Position numbers and translations under genes: made by a program | From: Rahnella bruchi | Lineage (GTDB): Bacteria > Pseudomonadota > Gammaproteobacteria > Enterobacterales > Enterobacteriaceae | Assembly: GCF_003614975.1 (NCBI RefSeq) | Contig: NZ_QZWI01000001.1 | Location: 682,001-746,000 of the forward strand | Direction: 5' to 3' | Length of the DNA stretch: 64,000 nucleotides | Notes under the pieces: model-generated | What the model saw: the letters and a program-made list of their open reading frames with translations, nothing else | What the model was told of the DNA's origin: nothing | Databases searched by the model: none | In this document: in pieces, positions 9,102 through 18,334 of the stretch | Layout: the number at the start of each line of letters is the position of its first letter | Numbering within the stretch: the first letter of the stretch is position 1

Positions 9102-9611
9102 GCGGCTCAAAGGCTATTACATTCTCTGACCAAGCTAGGTCTTATGATGTTGGTTTTGTTGGCATCCGCTTGCTCACAGGCAAATAGCGATGAATACAGT
9201 GGAGCAAACCTTGCAGGCATCAACCATACGTTACAGGGGATTAACCATTTCTCAGTTAATGGTTATGGCGGCGGCCTTACGGGAAATACCTGCTGCGTAA
9301 TGCTACCTGACAAATGGTATCCAGGAATGCAGGCAAAAATTGAGTGGGAAACAGATCCAGAACCATATGCAGAACTACCACCACTAGGTACTGATGCATA
9401 CCGCGCAGCTTATGCAAAACATGCGGCTAACTATCAGCAACATAGCGTCGTCGTAGATATCCCGCAATACGATCATGCTTGTGCCTTTGTGGTTCATTTC
9501 TTGGTCTGTCATCAAGTCAAAGTGACTACATCTTGTTCTGGTTATGGACAACCGGACTATCCCATCAAAGAGCCTTTAAACATGAAGGAGCCAGCAACAT
9601 GTCCAAAATAA
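9054..9611 (+). CDS. DUF3304 lipoprotein with a chimeric N-terminus (copy 3)
   Basis: A 185-residue DUF3304 lipoprotein. Its first 16 codons (MSKISLALPAWAPPLF) are those of the tle1 gene that starts at 9599, after which the frame runs into a lipoprotein signal sequence with Lys and the lipobox LLASAC. The only start with a good ribosome site is 9054 (AAGGAG seven to ten bases before ATG); internal ATGs at 9144 and 9147 would leave a signal peptide too short to work. The product probably has an unusually long n-region and may still be exported. The mature part matches copies 1 and 2 but has a small insertion near the middle. It overlaps the second tle1 gene by 13 bases and is its likely immunity partner. 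Confidence 0.8.
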   Translation: MSKISLALPAWAPPLFAAQRLLHSLTKLGLMMLVLLASACSQANSDEYSGANLAGINHTLQGINHFSVNGYGGGLTGNTCCVMLPDKWYPGMQAKIEWETDPEPYAELPPLGTDAYRAAYAKHAANYQQHSVVVDIPQYDHACAFVVHFLVCHQVKVTTSCSGYGQPDYPIKEPLNMKEPATCPK

Positions 9612-9646
9612 GCCTCGCGTTACCAGTCTGGGCTCCTCCGTTGTTT
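9580..9646 (+). repeat. 67-bp direct repeat, right copy (lipoprotein/tle1 junction)
   Basis: Right partner of the repeat at 9035-9101. Here the repeat leads into the intact second tle1 gene, so this is the original junction and the left copy is the derived one. Confidence 0.9.
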
Positions 9647-11908
9647 CCTGAGCAGGGGCGCTTGCCGTTAACCCAGCAGCAGGTTAACGATAATTATAAA
9701 AAACAGATCAAAGAAGCCGATGATTTTCGCAATCATCTGAGCGCGTCAGTCGGTCGGCGGGTAGGGTCAGTATGCAGCCAGAGCCTGCACATCAGTTTAT
9801 TTTTTGATGGGACTGGAAACAACGAAGAAAATGATACGAACATTGCAAAACCTTCACATCCGACAAATATAGCCAAACTTTTTCATGCTTCTTATCAGGG
9901 ACCTGAAGCTGAAAGTAAAGGATACTTTTCATATTACATTCCTGGTGTTGGTACACCTTTCCCCAAAATTGGTGAGTTCGATTACAGCATGGCAGGGCTT
10001 ACCTTCGCCACTGGGGGGGAAAATCGGATTAACTGGGCATTATTGCGTCTCATCGATGCCCTAAGCTATGCCATCGACCCAATTCATAAGCGTTTAGATG
10101 ACACCGTTGCTGCATCACAACTCCCCGGAATGGTCGCGCACTTACCATTAACCGGTGAGGTGCCCCGGCGTATCGCATTCAATAAGCTCCTTGCCCCACT
10201 GCGCAGCAAAGTCAAAGAGGCAAAACCCCATCTGCTGAATATCAAGCTGTTTATCTACGGTTTCTCACGCGGTGCCGCTGAGGCTCGGGCATTCGTGAAT
10301 TGGCTGACTGAATTATTCGAAACACCTTCAGGCGCCTCCCGCCCGGAAATGACAATTCTGGGTTTACCGCTGAGTATCGAATTTTTGGGAATTTTGGACA
10401 CTGTTCCTTCGGTGGGGTTAGCTCATATGGGCCCTGGTTCTGCAGGGCATATGGGATGGGCTGACGGTACACAGCAATTGCCTGATGAAAGGCGATTCCC
10501 TGGACTTATCAAATGCTGCCGTCATTTTATTGCCGCACATGAACAAAGACTGTGTTTCCCGTTAGATTCGGTTCGGCGTCCCGATGGCAGCTATCCTGCT
10601 AATACCCAAGAGGTAGTCTATCCCGGTATGCATTCCGATATCGGGGGAGGGTATCCACCAGGAGACCAGGGAAAAGCATGTGGAGCAGTAGGTGAACTAC
10701 TCTCGCAAATCGTACTTCACGATCTCTATACAGCGGCGTTTTCTGCAGGAGCACCATTGGTAGTCTCTCCTGAATTAGTAACTGAATTAATCAAAGATAT
10801 TCAGCCTTCAAGAGCAATGTCGCAAAGCTCAATAAAAGAGTTTGATATCACGCCTTCACTTGCAAAACGCTTCAACATCTGGCGGAAGACCCTGCTTAAT
10901 ACCTCAACACAAGGGGGAGATGGAGAAGAAACGCCGGAACCCGGCTATCGCGCTTATCAGCTATCTCAAACATTGGAAAGCGCCGTTGTCGACCAGATTG
11001 GGTGGATCACCGCGTGGCGTATTGGCCGCTACGCCCGGAATAACATGGAAGGCCAACCCTTCTTCAAAGCTGCTCCTCAGCTCGATAAAGACGGACTGGA
11101 TAAAGAAAAAGATGCCCACGACGCATCTCAAAAAGCGATACAAAATGCGCGCAAAGCAGCAAAGCAAAACCCACGTAATCTGATATTGCAGCAGGATATA
11201 AACAAACAAGGATTGCCTGATTACGATCCAAGCATAGCTCAGCAACAACTCAGAGAAGCTGCCAGTGAGTTTCGCAGTGACTATTTCGACTGGTTCCGGG
11301 ATCGCAGAAGCGCCCTGCAGGTCATTCTGGATACTATCCCACAGCACGCCATTTATCTGGTGAATGGTGATGATGAAGCGGCTGAATATAAACAGATGAA
11401 AGCCGACGGCGACCGTCTTTATTCAAAGCTTTTCACCAATGACCTCGGCTGGGGAACTAAAGACCCAGAGATGTCAGAAATTCTGGCTTTGTATGACGAT
11501 CAGGTACATGACTCCCGCGCCTGGTTTATGCATTCCGCCTTAGGGAGCAGGGAACTGTGGGGCGGCTATTTTCGTTATCGCATGATTTACTGCGGCGACA
11601 TCGGCAATAAGCAATTGCAGCTGATTTCTGTCGCTGGTCAGGTTGTCGGTGCAGCCCCTACCTCCGATCGCGTGATTTATAAAGTCGAACAACAGCAGGT
11701 CAACGGCATTGCGTCTGAGGTACATAAGGTGACAGATATGGCCACCGGCGTAACGCAGACCCTGTCGTCTCAGGCAATGGCGACGCCATCCAAAGACTAT
11801 GGCACTGTCACGGCACAGGCCTCACAGCAGGCACTTACCAGCCAGCATAACCAGATGACCGCATCTTTATCGGATTATCTGAAAGAGTCTGGCGTGGAGG
11901 TCGTATGA
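9599..11908 (+). CDS. Tle1-family T6SS phospholipase effector (DUF2235), copy 2
   Basis: A 769-residue paralogue of the effector at 647-3025. It keeps the nucleophile elbow YGFSRGAAEAR (catalytic Ser at residue 223), the LDTVPSVG segment with the candidate Asp, and GMHSDIGGGYPPGD with the candidate His. The two copies agree closely through the catalytic region and diverge most between the catalytic blocks and in the last ~100 residues, where this copy lacks the hydrophobic Gly/Ala-rich stretch of copy 1. Start chosen at 9599 because it is preceded by AAGGAG and overlaps the lipoprotein gene as in copy 1; an in-frame upstream start would read through that gene. It ends with an ATGA overlap into tssJ, the position held by the PAAR gene in copy 1. 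Confidence 0.9.
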   Translation: MSKISLALPVWAPPLFPEQGRLPLTQQQVNDNYKKQIKEADDFRNHLSASVGRRVGSVCSQSLHISLFFDGTGNNEENDTNIAKPSHPTNIAKLFHASYQGPEAESKGYFSYYIPGVGTPFPKIGEFDYSMAGLTFATGGENRINWALLRLIDALSYAIDPIHKRLDDTVAASQLPGMVAHLPLTGEVPRRIAFNKLLAPLRSKVKEAKPHLLNIKLFIYGFSRGAAEARAFVNWLTELFETPSGASRPEMTILGLPLSIEFLGILDTVPSVGLAHMGPGSAGHMGWADGTQQLPDERRFPGLIKCCRHFIAAHEQRLCFPLDSVRRPDGSYPANTQEVVYPGMHSDIGGGYPPGDQGKACGAVGELLSQIVLHDLYTAAFSAGAPLVVSPELVTELIKDIQPSRAMSQSSIKEFDITPSLAKRFNIWRKTLLNTSTQGGDGEETPEPGYRAYQLSQTLESAVVDQIGWITAWRIGRYARNNMEGQPFFKAAPQLDKDGLDKEKDAHDASQKAIQNARKAAKQNPRNLILQQDINKQGLPDYDPSIAQQQLREAASEFRSDYFDWFRDRRSALQVILDTIPQHAIYLVNGDDEAAEYKQMKADGDRLYSKLFTNDLGWGTKDPEMSEILALYDDQVHDSRAWFMHSALGSRELWGGYFRYRMIYCGDIGNKQLQLISVAGQVVGAAPTSDRVIYKVEQQQVNGIASEVHKVTDMATGVTQTLSSQAMATPSKDYGTVTAQASQQALTSQHNQMTASLSDYLKESGVEVV

Positions 11909-12426
11909 CGCTGAAAAAACTCGTTCGCATAAATGTCATGCTTCCCCTACTGATACTCAGCGGCTGTGGTCTCACGCACAGCGTCACGCAAGGAACGGCC
12001 AGCGTGGCGCATGCCGTGTTTTACCGCAGCGTGGAAACCCTGCATTTGCAGTTCGATCCGCGTGCAGCATTTAATCAGGATGATAATAAGGTCACGATGC
12101 CTGCAACATTGCGGGTGTATCAGCTAACTGAGCGAACAGCGTTCGATGGGGCCGATTATCAGACCTTGCTGACGCAGCCGGAGGAAACGCTGAAGGTCAG
12201 CCAGCTTGTCGAAAAAACAGTGCGGATCATTCCGAATGAAGCCGTCACTCTGGACATGCCAATGGATAAAAGAGCCCAATTTGTTGCCATCGTAGGTCTG
12301 TTCCGCACTCCCGACCGGGTCAGTAATACCTGGCGGCTGGTGATCCCACGTGATGCCTTAGATCCGGATGAACCACGCATTATTGAAGTGAACAACAGTA
12401 CGCTAACGCTGAGACCTGCAAAATGA
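11905..12426 (+). CDS. tssJ: TssJ outer-membrane lipoprotein of the T6SS
   Basis: A 173-residue predicted lipoprotein with lipobox LILSGC and the TssJ/SciN core pattern FDPRAAFN, RVYQLTERTAF and a beta-sandwich tail ending in an LTLRPAK strand. TssJ anchors the TssM periplasmic domain to the outer membrane. Its first eight residues (MTLKKLVR) are identical to those of the PAAR protein at 3022, and the DNA is identical over about 22 bases there; the native TssJ start was probably replaced when the effector module recombined in. The borrowed Lys-Lys-Arg residues still make a good signal-peptide n-region. It overlaps tle1 copy 2 and tssF by 4 bases each. Confidence 0.9.
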   Translation: MTLKKLVRINVMLPLLILSGCGLTHSVTQGTASVAHAVFYRSVETLHLQFDPRAAFNQDDNKVTMPATLRVYQLTERTAFDGADYQTLLTQPEETLKVSQLVEKTVRIIPNEAVTLDMPMDKRAQFVAIVGLFRTPDRVSNTWRLVIPRDALDPDEPRIIEVNNSTLTLRPAK

Positions 12427-14198
12427 CCGACGATGAGTTCTTACGCTATTACGATGGTGAGATGCGCTACCTGAAGGCTGCGGGTCTGGAGTTTGCTGAA
12501 AAGTTTCCGGAGAAAGCCCGCGAGCTCGGCCTCGACAGCAGCACTGTGCCGCTGGACGACTCCGTAAACCGCCTTTTTCAGGGCTTTGCTTTTATGATGG
12601 CCCGTATTCGTCAGAAAATTGATGACGATGTCCCGGAAATAACCGAGCCATTACTTTCCCATCTGTTGCCCATTATTAACCGCACGTTACCTTCGCTGGC
12701 CGTGGTAGAACTGTCGCCCGATCAGCTCACACAGGTACGCGATGAAGTCATGCCTGCCGGCACCGAGTTGTTTACTCAACCGATAGACGCCAGCGGGCTA
12801 CGCTGCCCGTACCGGACAACCCAGGCACTTATTCTCCATCCGCTGGATCTTGAGACGCTGACGCACAGTGTTCAGACTGATGGGCGGCAGGTGCTGACAC
12901 TTCGCTTTGTATTTAGCCCGCAGGCCGATCCCAGCCAGATGAACCTCAGCAATCTGCCACTGTACATTAACGCCGATCCGGCACTGCGTTCCGCGCTCTA
13001 TCTGGCACTGGGCCATCATGTACAGCAGCTTGCCGTACGTATGGCGGGTAATCCGGACCCTCAACCCTTTGAAGGAACGTTACAATCAACGTGGCAGCAG
13101 AACTGGACACCCCTATGGCCAGACAGCCACAGCCCGGCGCTGTGCGGAGAAGTCAGGCCATGGCTGGAATATTTCACCTTCCCGGCACGATTCGCTTTTA
13201 TGACGCTAAGCGGGTTGGAGACTATTACGTTCCCTGAAGGGATCCGTCATTTTGATATTGAGATCACCCTCAGTACCCCACTGCCCCGCGACCTTCCCGT
13301 AACGGCCGATGCGCTGCGGATTCACTGCGTACCGGTAATTAATCTTTTCACCCTTAATGCGGAGCCTCTTCACCTGCATCCGGTGATCAAAGATTACCGC
13401 CTACGCCCGCACAGACTGCGCGACCACCACACCGAAATTTACAGCGTCGATATCGTCTCCGGAACGGAAACGCAAGATAGCGTTCTCTATACGCCTTACA
13501 GCCAGTTTCGTCATAAAAGCGGGCTGCTTAAATACGAAAAAGAGTGGCCGGAACGGTATTTTCATACCCGGATGCAACGTGGCCCGCACGGACTTAACGA
13601 TACCGTTCTGATGCTGGGCGGCAGCGCCTTCGAGCAGGATAGGCAGGAAGAAGACCCGACGTTGTTTCTAAACATGACCTGTACCAACGGTAACTACCCG
13701 CGCATGGCACTGAAAAGTGCGGTATTTGATGGCCGTGCTGTAGTCGGCAACCTGACGTTGCACTGCCGCACGCGCCATGCTCCTACGTTGCCAGGCTATC
13801 CGCCAACTACTGAGCGATACCAATGGCAGGTTATGTCGCTGTTACACCCTCAGGCGCTGGCACACCTGATGGACACAGAATCACTTCGCCATGCCCTGAA
13901 CCTGCTGAACTGGACACAAGATCCTGACAACGCACGGCGAATCGAAGGGATCCAGCATGTGGATTATAAACAGATCCACTATCCGGGCGAGGGCTGGCAC
14001 GGTGTGGCGATCAGCGTAACTCTCGATGAAAACCAATACAGCGGAATTGGGGATGCACGACTTTTCAGTGAGATCCTTGAGCAATTTTATACCCAATACG
14101 CCAGTATCAGCCGCCTGACTCAGCTAACAGTTACGCTAAAACATTCAGGTATCGTTTGGGCATGGCCGGAGAGACGTTTGAAGCGGGTGCTGTTCTGA
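12423..14198 (+). CDS. tssF: TssF baseplate protein
   Basis: A 591-residue protein of the TssF/VasA/ImpG family. The N-terminus (YYDGEMRYLKAAGLEFAEKFP) followed by a DDSVNRLFQGFAFMMARI segment is diagnostic, and length is as expected. TssF forms the wedge of the T6SS baseplate together with TssG, TssE and TssK. It overlaps tssJ by 4 bases and its end overlaps the beginning of tssG, consistent with co-translation of the wedge subunits. Confidence 0.93.
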   Translation: MTDDEFLRYYDGEMRYLKAAGLEFAEKFPEKARELGLDSSTVPLDDSVNRLFQGFAFMMARIRQKIDDDVPEITEPLLSHLLPIINRTLPSLAVVELSPDQLTQVRDEVMPAGTELFTQPIDASGLRCPYRTTQALILHPLDLETLTHSVQTDGRQVLTLRFVFSPQADPSQMNLSNLPLYINADPALRSALYLALGHHVQQLAVRMAGNPDPQPFEGTLQSTWQQNWTPLWPDSHSPALCGEVRPWLEYFTFPARFAFMTLSGLETITFPEGIRHFDIEITLSTPLPRDLPVTADALRIHCVPVINLFTLNAEPLHLHPVIKDYRLRPHRLRDHHTEIYSVDIVSGTETQDSVLYTPYSQFRHKSGLLKYEKEWPERYFHTRMQRGPHGLNDTVLMLGGSAFEQDRQEEDPTLFLNMTCTNGNYPRMALKSAVFDGRAVVGNLTLHCRTRHAPTLPGYPPTTERYQWQVMSLLHPQALAHLMDTESLRHALNLLNWTQDPDNARRIEGIQHVDYKQIHYPGEGWHGVAISVTLDENQYSGIGDARLFSEILEQFYTQYASISRLTQLTVTLKHSGIVWAWPERRLKRVLF

Positions 14199-15262
14199 TG
14201 AGTGACCGCTACGATGATGACCATCCCGACGCACTGCCTGCTTTCTGGCAAGATGCAGAGGGCAAGGACCGGACACCGGAGTTTAACTTCTACCGTTTTT
14301 GCCAGATTCTGGAAGAACTGACACCGGAACGTCCCCCACTCGGCAGCACCTTTAATCCCAACGACGATCCAGTACGCTTTCGCCCGCATCCAGGTATGGG
14401 TTTTCCGGTCAGCGAACTCAAAACCGTAGAAACAGACCCGGACTTTCCGAACGATCCGCCCACGGTCAGAACCACTTTTATGGGGCTGTATGGCATCGAT
14501 TCACCGCTGCCGACCAGTTACATCGATGACATCACTCAACGACGTGATGGGCATGACGCCACGGAAGCCTTTCTGGATATCTTCAACCACCGGATCATGA
14601 CGCAGTTTTACCGCATCTGGCGTAAATACAGCTATCCCGCCACCTTCGAAGCGGGCGGTACCGACAATATGTCGCAAAACATGATGGCGCTGGCGGGTAT
14701 CACGCATACCAACACGCCCCCGGCCTCGAGGTTGCTGGCGCTATTACAGCCCCTGGTGCGCCCGACACGGACTGCTGAAGGTATTGCCAGCGTCATTATC
14801 TCTCAGGCTCCGAATACCAGAGTAACCGTCAAACCCCACCAGGTAGCGATAATGCCAGCGGCCAAAAGGGCCAGATTCTCGTTTTCGGAGCAGCAAAGGT
14901 TGGGGGATCATCTGGTTCTTGGCAGTGAAACAGCGGATGTGAATTACAGTATTGGCGTGGAGATGTATACCGAAGACCCTGAGGAAGCCAAAGGTTGGTT
15001 GCCCGGCGGTCAGTTGCGTGAAGACGTGTTTACTTTGTTGCGTGTGTATCTGGGATGTGATTATGACGCCAGCCTGAAGTTGACCATCCCGATAGAATTG
15101 GCTCCACTGCCACGCCTGGGCGACCGTTCGCTGCTAATGGGATATAACGTCGTAATGGGGTTACGGGAAGATAATCTGGATGACATGCCGGAGCAGGTGA
15201 AGATGAAACTGGGTCGGATAAGGGATAAAAACGTTGAAATAAAGAAAATGTTTACCGGTTAA
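14162..15262 (+). CDS. tssG: TssG baseplate protein
   Basis: A 366-residue TssG/VasB/ImpH-family protein, partner of TssF in the baseplate wedge. Family signatures include FYRFCQILE, the LYGIDSPLPTSYID block and FLDIFNHRIMTQFYRIWRKY. I chose the ATG at 14162 (MAGETF); a TTG two codons upstream and an ATG at 14198 are alternatives. The gene overlaps tssF by 37 bases. It is the last recognisable T6SS gene here: no tssE follows, so tssE, tssB, tssC, tssK, tssL, tssA, tssH, hcp and vgrG must lie left of the window or elsewhere. Confidence 0.92.
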   Translation: MAGETFEAGAVLMSDRYDDDHPDALPAFWQDAEGKDRTPEFNFYRFCQILEELTPERPPLGSTFNPNDDPVRFRPHPGMGFPVSELKTVETDPDFPNDPPTVRTTFMGLYGIDSPLPTSYIDDITQRRDGHDATEAFLDIFNHRIMTQFYRIWRKYSYPATFEAGGTDNMSQNMMALAGITHTNTPPASRLLALLQPLVRPTRTAEGIASVIISQAPNTRVTVKPHQVAIMPAAKRARFSFSEQQRLGDHLVLGSETADVNYSIGVEMYTEDPEEAKGWLPGGQLREDVFTLLRVYLGCDYDASLKLTIPIELAPLPRLGDRSLLMGYNVVMGLREDNLDDMPEQVKMKLGRIRDKNVEIKKMFTG

Positions 15263-15446
15263 CGCTGGACGCCCTTTTCTGCCTAAATACTCAGCTTATC
15301 GCTGCCGATGTATCGGCTCTGAGAAAAACGGGAATATAGATCGCAACATCTGAGGTTGAGGTATTTGATACTCTGACGGGAACAACAAGGCGCATTTCGA
15401 TATACAGACCGAAGTCGCAAATATGTGGTCAAAGAGGATCGTGTTA

Positions 15447-16193
15447 ATGACGCAGCGTTACACACCGGAACAAGCCGAGCGGATGAAAAAAAGGCGATAT
15501 TGGGTATACGTAGATGCCGAGCGTTTCAGCAGCGCAGCGGCAGCGAACAAATACGTGGGCGAGAACATTTTCCATGCCGCGTGGCGTGCCGACCTTATTG
15601 CTGAATCTGGCGGGGAGGCAATGCAGGTCGGTGACAGAACAAAGTCTGTCCGGCGCGGAGATCATACCGTTGTGCTGGAGCGCCGGGGTGACCTGTCGGA
15701 TAAATCCGTCCGTGATTACAGCGCCGCACGCAGGAAATTGTTGAATGCTGGCTGGCGCGATGATGAGCTTGACGAGATGGAGAATGGCGAGCTTTATGCG
15801 CAATATAAAAGCGAGTTAGAGCGTGAACGGCTATCGGTGCCTCATTTTTCTGGTTTTGAAAAAAAATACACTCGAGCGGAGATCCGCCCTGCACAGGGAC
15901 GTTTCAGACGTGCAGTGATATCAAACTGGAAAAACCAGTGTGCTATTACCGGTACACGGCTCGCCCTCGAGGCCGCCCATATCGTTAGTCACGCTAGCGG
16001 AGGTAATGCGAGCGTCGAAAACGGAATCTGCCTCGCCGCGGATTTGCATACGCTGCTGGATTCCGGCCACCTGCTTATTCTTGATGGCGTCATTCACCTG
16101 TCAGATGAAGCAAAAGATGACCTGCGTTATACAGCACTGGAAGGCAGTATGTTGAGAAAACCTCGCGTCAAAGTCCACTTCCCATCACTTTAA
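15447..16193 (+). CDS. HNH endonuclease, possible restriction/defence nuclease
   Basis: A 248-residue protein with a C-terminal HNH nuclease domain. The motif is complete: His178 (in EAAHIVSHASGG), Asn192 (in ENGICL) and His201 (in DLHTLLDSGHL), preceded by a C-x-x-TG turn (CAITGT). The N-terminal ~150 residues are charged and partly helical with no recognised domain. Start chosen at 15447 because AAGAGG lies about 9 bases upstream; an ATG at 15423 has no ribosome site. It lies 184 bases after tssG and 82 before gajA on the same strand. It has no PAAR, Rhs or other secretion module, so I favour a standalone defence nuclease of the island over a T6SS effector, without proof. Confidence 0.8.
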   Translation: MTQRYTPEQAERMKKRRYWVYVDAERFSSAAAANKYVGENIFHAAWRADLIAESGGEAMQVGDRTKSVRRGDHTVVLERRGDLSDKSVRDYSAARRKLLNAGWRDDELDEMENGELYAQYKSELERERLSVPHFSGFEKKYTRAEIRPAQGRFRRAVISNWKNQCAITGTRLALEAAHIVSHASGGNASVENGICLAADLHTLLDSGHLLILDGVIHLSDEAKDDLRYTALEGSMLRKPRVKVHFPSL

Positions 16194-16275
16194 CTAACAT
16201 GAATTTAGAACTTAATGTCGTCATTCCGTTTCATCTACGATGCATCAAATGAGAGATTTCTACTAAGGAGAGAAC

Positions 16276-18324
16276 ATGTATCTGAAACACATCAGCGCAC
16301 GTAACTATCGTGCCTTTGGAGATAGTACATCCACACAGGCCCTCGACTGGGAGCTCAATCCGGGGCTAAACATCCTTGTAGGAGAAAATGATGCAGGGAA
16401 GACATGTATCGTTGATGCTATCCGCCAGGTGCTGCTGACGACCAGTTATGAAAACATCCGTCTCTTTGAGCAAGATTTTCACATTCACGGCGCAATTCGA
16501 TCTAATACTCTTTGTATCGAAGCCACTCTGTGTGGGCTAAGTACCGATCAGGAAGCTTCAGTCCTTGAATGGTTGACACTTGGTGAAGATGGAACTTGTT
16601 CGCTTATTCTGCATCTTGAGGCACGCTTCCACCCACCCCAAGCAACTAAGCGTTCACGTGTTGAAACTATTGTGCGGACTGGAGTAAATGGCAGTGGGCC
16701 AGAAGTGGGTTACGCGGTAAGAGAGCTGGTGCGAGCAACCTACTTAAGGCCCCTACGCGATGCTGAGGCGGAGTTAAGTTCAGGGCGCCAATCACGTCTG
16801 TCCCAGATTCTTGGAGCCCATAACCTTATTGCTGGGCAAGAGGTAAACGACTTCGATCAGTCAATGCCAGCTAACATCCCTACCCGACTAGTTGGTCTGA
16901 TGGCGTTCACTCAGCACCACCTTGGTCAACATCAAGTAATCAAAAGCGTAGAGAAAGACATCAATGACAACTATTTGAGCCAATTTGCGTTTTCTGGAGA
17001 TGCAATTCAGTCGCGCATTCGTATCGCACCTAATCTAGCGCTCACGCCTATTCTGGAGAAGTTCGAGCTGTCGCTGCTTCCTGGAGCACACATTGATCCT
17101 GACGCTCGTTGCGCTCGCGGCCTTGGGTACAACAATGCATTGTTTATGGCTACTGAACTGGTGCTGCTGCGAGATGGCGAAGAACTGGGCCTCCTTCTCG
17201 TTGAGGAACCAGAGGCGCATCTCCACCCTCAGTTGCAAGAGCGCGTGATGGATCTCCTGAAAGAGCACTCTAACGATGATCAGACGCATAAGCGGGTTCA
17301 GGTTATTATGACGACGCACAGCCCTTCTTTGGTATCAACTGCACGCATTGAAGATATAACATTGGTGCACAAGGCACAGACCTTCCCTTTAGCTGTCGGC
17401 AAAACGAAACTAAAGCGCACCGACTACTCTTTCCTTCGCCGTTTTATCGATGCAACCAAAGCGAATCTATTTTTTGCACGCGGTGTCATGATGGTGGAAG
17501 GGCCTGCTGAAGCAATCTTGCTACCAGCTATTGCAGAGATGTGTGGTCGCTCATTCTCAAAGCACAGTGTATCACTTGTTAACGTTGGAAATACCGGGCT
17601 TTACCATTACGCCCGCATTCTCCAACGAGAAGGCACCGGCCCGGGTATCCCAATACCGGTCGTATGCCTGACAGACCGGGACATTGTGCCTGACGTAGCA
17701 AAAAACTACGTTTCAAAACCCGCTCAGGGTAAGCGCTTCGATTCGGATTATGACGCTGATGAAATTAAGCAAGTGGTGCAAAACAAGAAGGACCGAGCGG
17801 AAGGCGGTAACACGATCGTCTGCGTTTCAGACCGGTGGACACTCGAATATGATCTTGCGCACTACGGTTGCGCTAAGCTGATGTACCTAGCTATTTCTCT
17901 TGCCGTAAAGGCTAAGTCACGCAATGAAAGGTTAGAAGAAAGCGACGAAGTTGATACACTTGCAGCGGAAGAAACAAACTGGTTAGCGCTGGAGGCTTCG
18001 GGTCATTCCGATGAAGCTCTCGCTGCAATTATTTATCAGCCTCTTCAAGAGAAAAAAGCTTCGAAAGCCATAGCTGCTCAGTATGCAGCTGAGCTGGTTT
18101 CTACAGGTGCGTATGGCACGAATGACGAACTGTTCAATAAACTACCTCCATACCTGCAAACTGCACTATCACACCTGACGATAGATCTAAAATCCAAATC
18201 CTCTGCGGTGGCGGGGGCTGTTACCGGAGCTGCCATATCGACTGGTGCAACTACGGCGGCAGTAACAACAGCCATGTCGGCAAGCTCTACCGTTCCGGCT
18301 AACGCGGCAACAAACGGTATCTAG
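16276..18324 (+). CDS. gajA: GajA-like OLD-family ATPase/TOPRIM nuclease (Gabija)
   Basis: A 682-residue class 2 OLD-family protein. The N-terminal SMC/RecF-type ATPase has Walker A GENDAGKT (residues 36-43) and the Walker B/EEPEAH block with Glu310-Glu311. The C-terminal TOPRIM nuclease shows VEGPAE (Glu408, Glu412) and LTDRD (Asp467, Asp469). In Gabija, GajA is a sequence-specific nickase held off by nucleotides and relieved when phage replication depletes them; GajB is a helicase partner. A UvrD-like gene follows after 10 bases, which is the Gabija layout. The start is well supported by AAGGAGAG upstream. The protein is longer than typical GajA and ends in an Ala/Thr-rich tail of about 40 residues that is unusual for the family. 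Confidence 0.9.
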   Translation: MYLKHISARNYRAFGDSTSTQALDWELNPGLNILVGENDAGKTCIVDAIRQVLLTTSYENIRLFEQDFHIHGAIRSNTLCIEATLCGLSTDQEASVLEWLTLGEDGTCSLILHLEARFHPPQATKRSRVETIVRTGVNGSGPEVGYAVRELVRATYLRPLRDAEAELSSGRQSRLSQILGAHNLIAGQEVNDFDQSMPANIPTRLVGLMAFTQHHLGQHQVIKSVEKDINDNYLSQFAFSGDAIQSRIRIAPNLALTPILEKFELSLLPGAHIDPDARCARGLGYNNALFMATELVLLRDGEELGLLLVEEPEAHLHPQLQERVMDLLKEHSNDDQTHKRVQVIMTTHSPSLVSTARIEDITLVHKAQTFPLAVGKTKLKRTDYSFLRRFIDATKANLFFARGVMMVEGPAEAILLPAIAEMCGRSFSKHSVSLVNVGNTGLYHYARILQREGTGPGIPIPVVCLTDRDIVPDVAKNYVSKPAQGKRFDSDYDADEIKQVVQNKKDRAEGGNTIVCVSDRWTLEYDLAHYGCAKLMYLAISLAVKAKSRNERLEESDEVDTLAAEETNWLALEASGHSDEALAAIIYQPLQEKKASKAIAAQYAAELVSTGAYGTNDELFNKLPPYLQTALSHLTIDLKSKSSAVAGAVTGAAISTGATTAAVTTAMSASSTVPANAATNGI

Positions 18325-18334
18325 GAGATTATAA

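Noticed and set aside
15447-16193. HNH protein as a T6SS DNase effector
   Set aside because: It follows tssG on the same strand but carries no PAAR, Rhs, VgrG or other delivery module and has no visible immunity gene beside it, so the defence reading is preferred.
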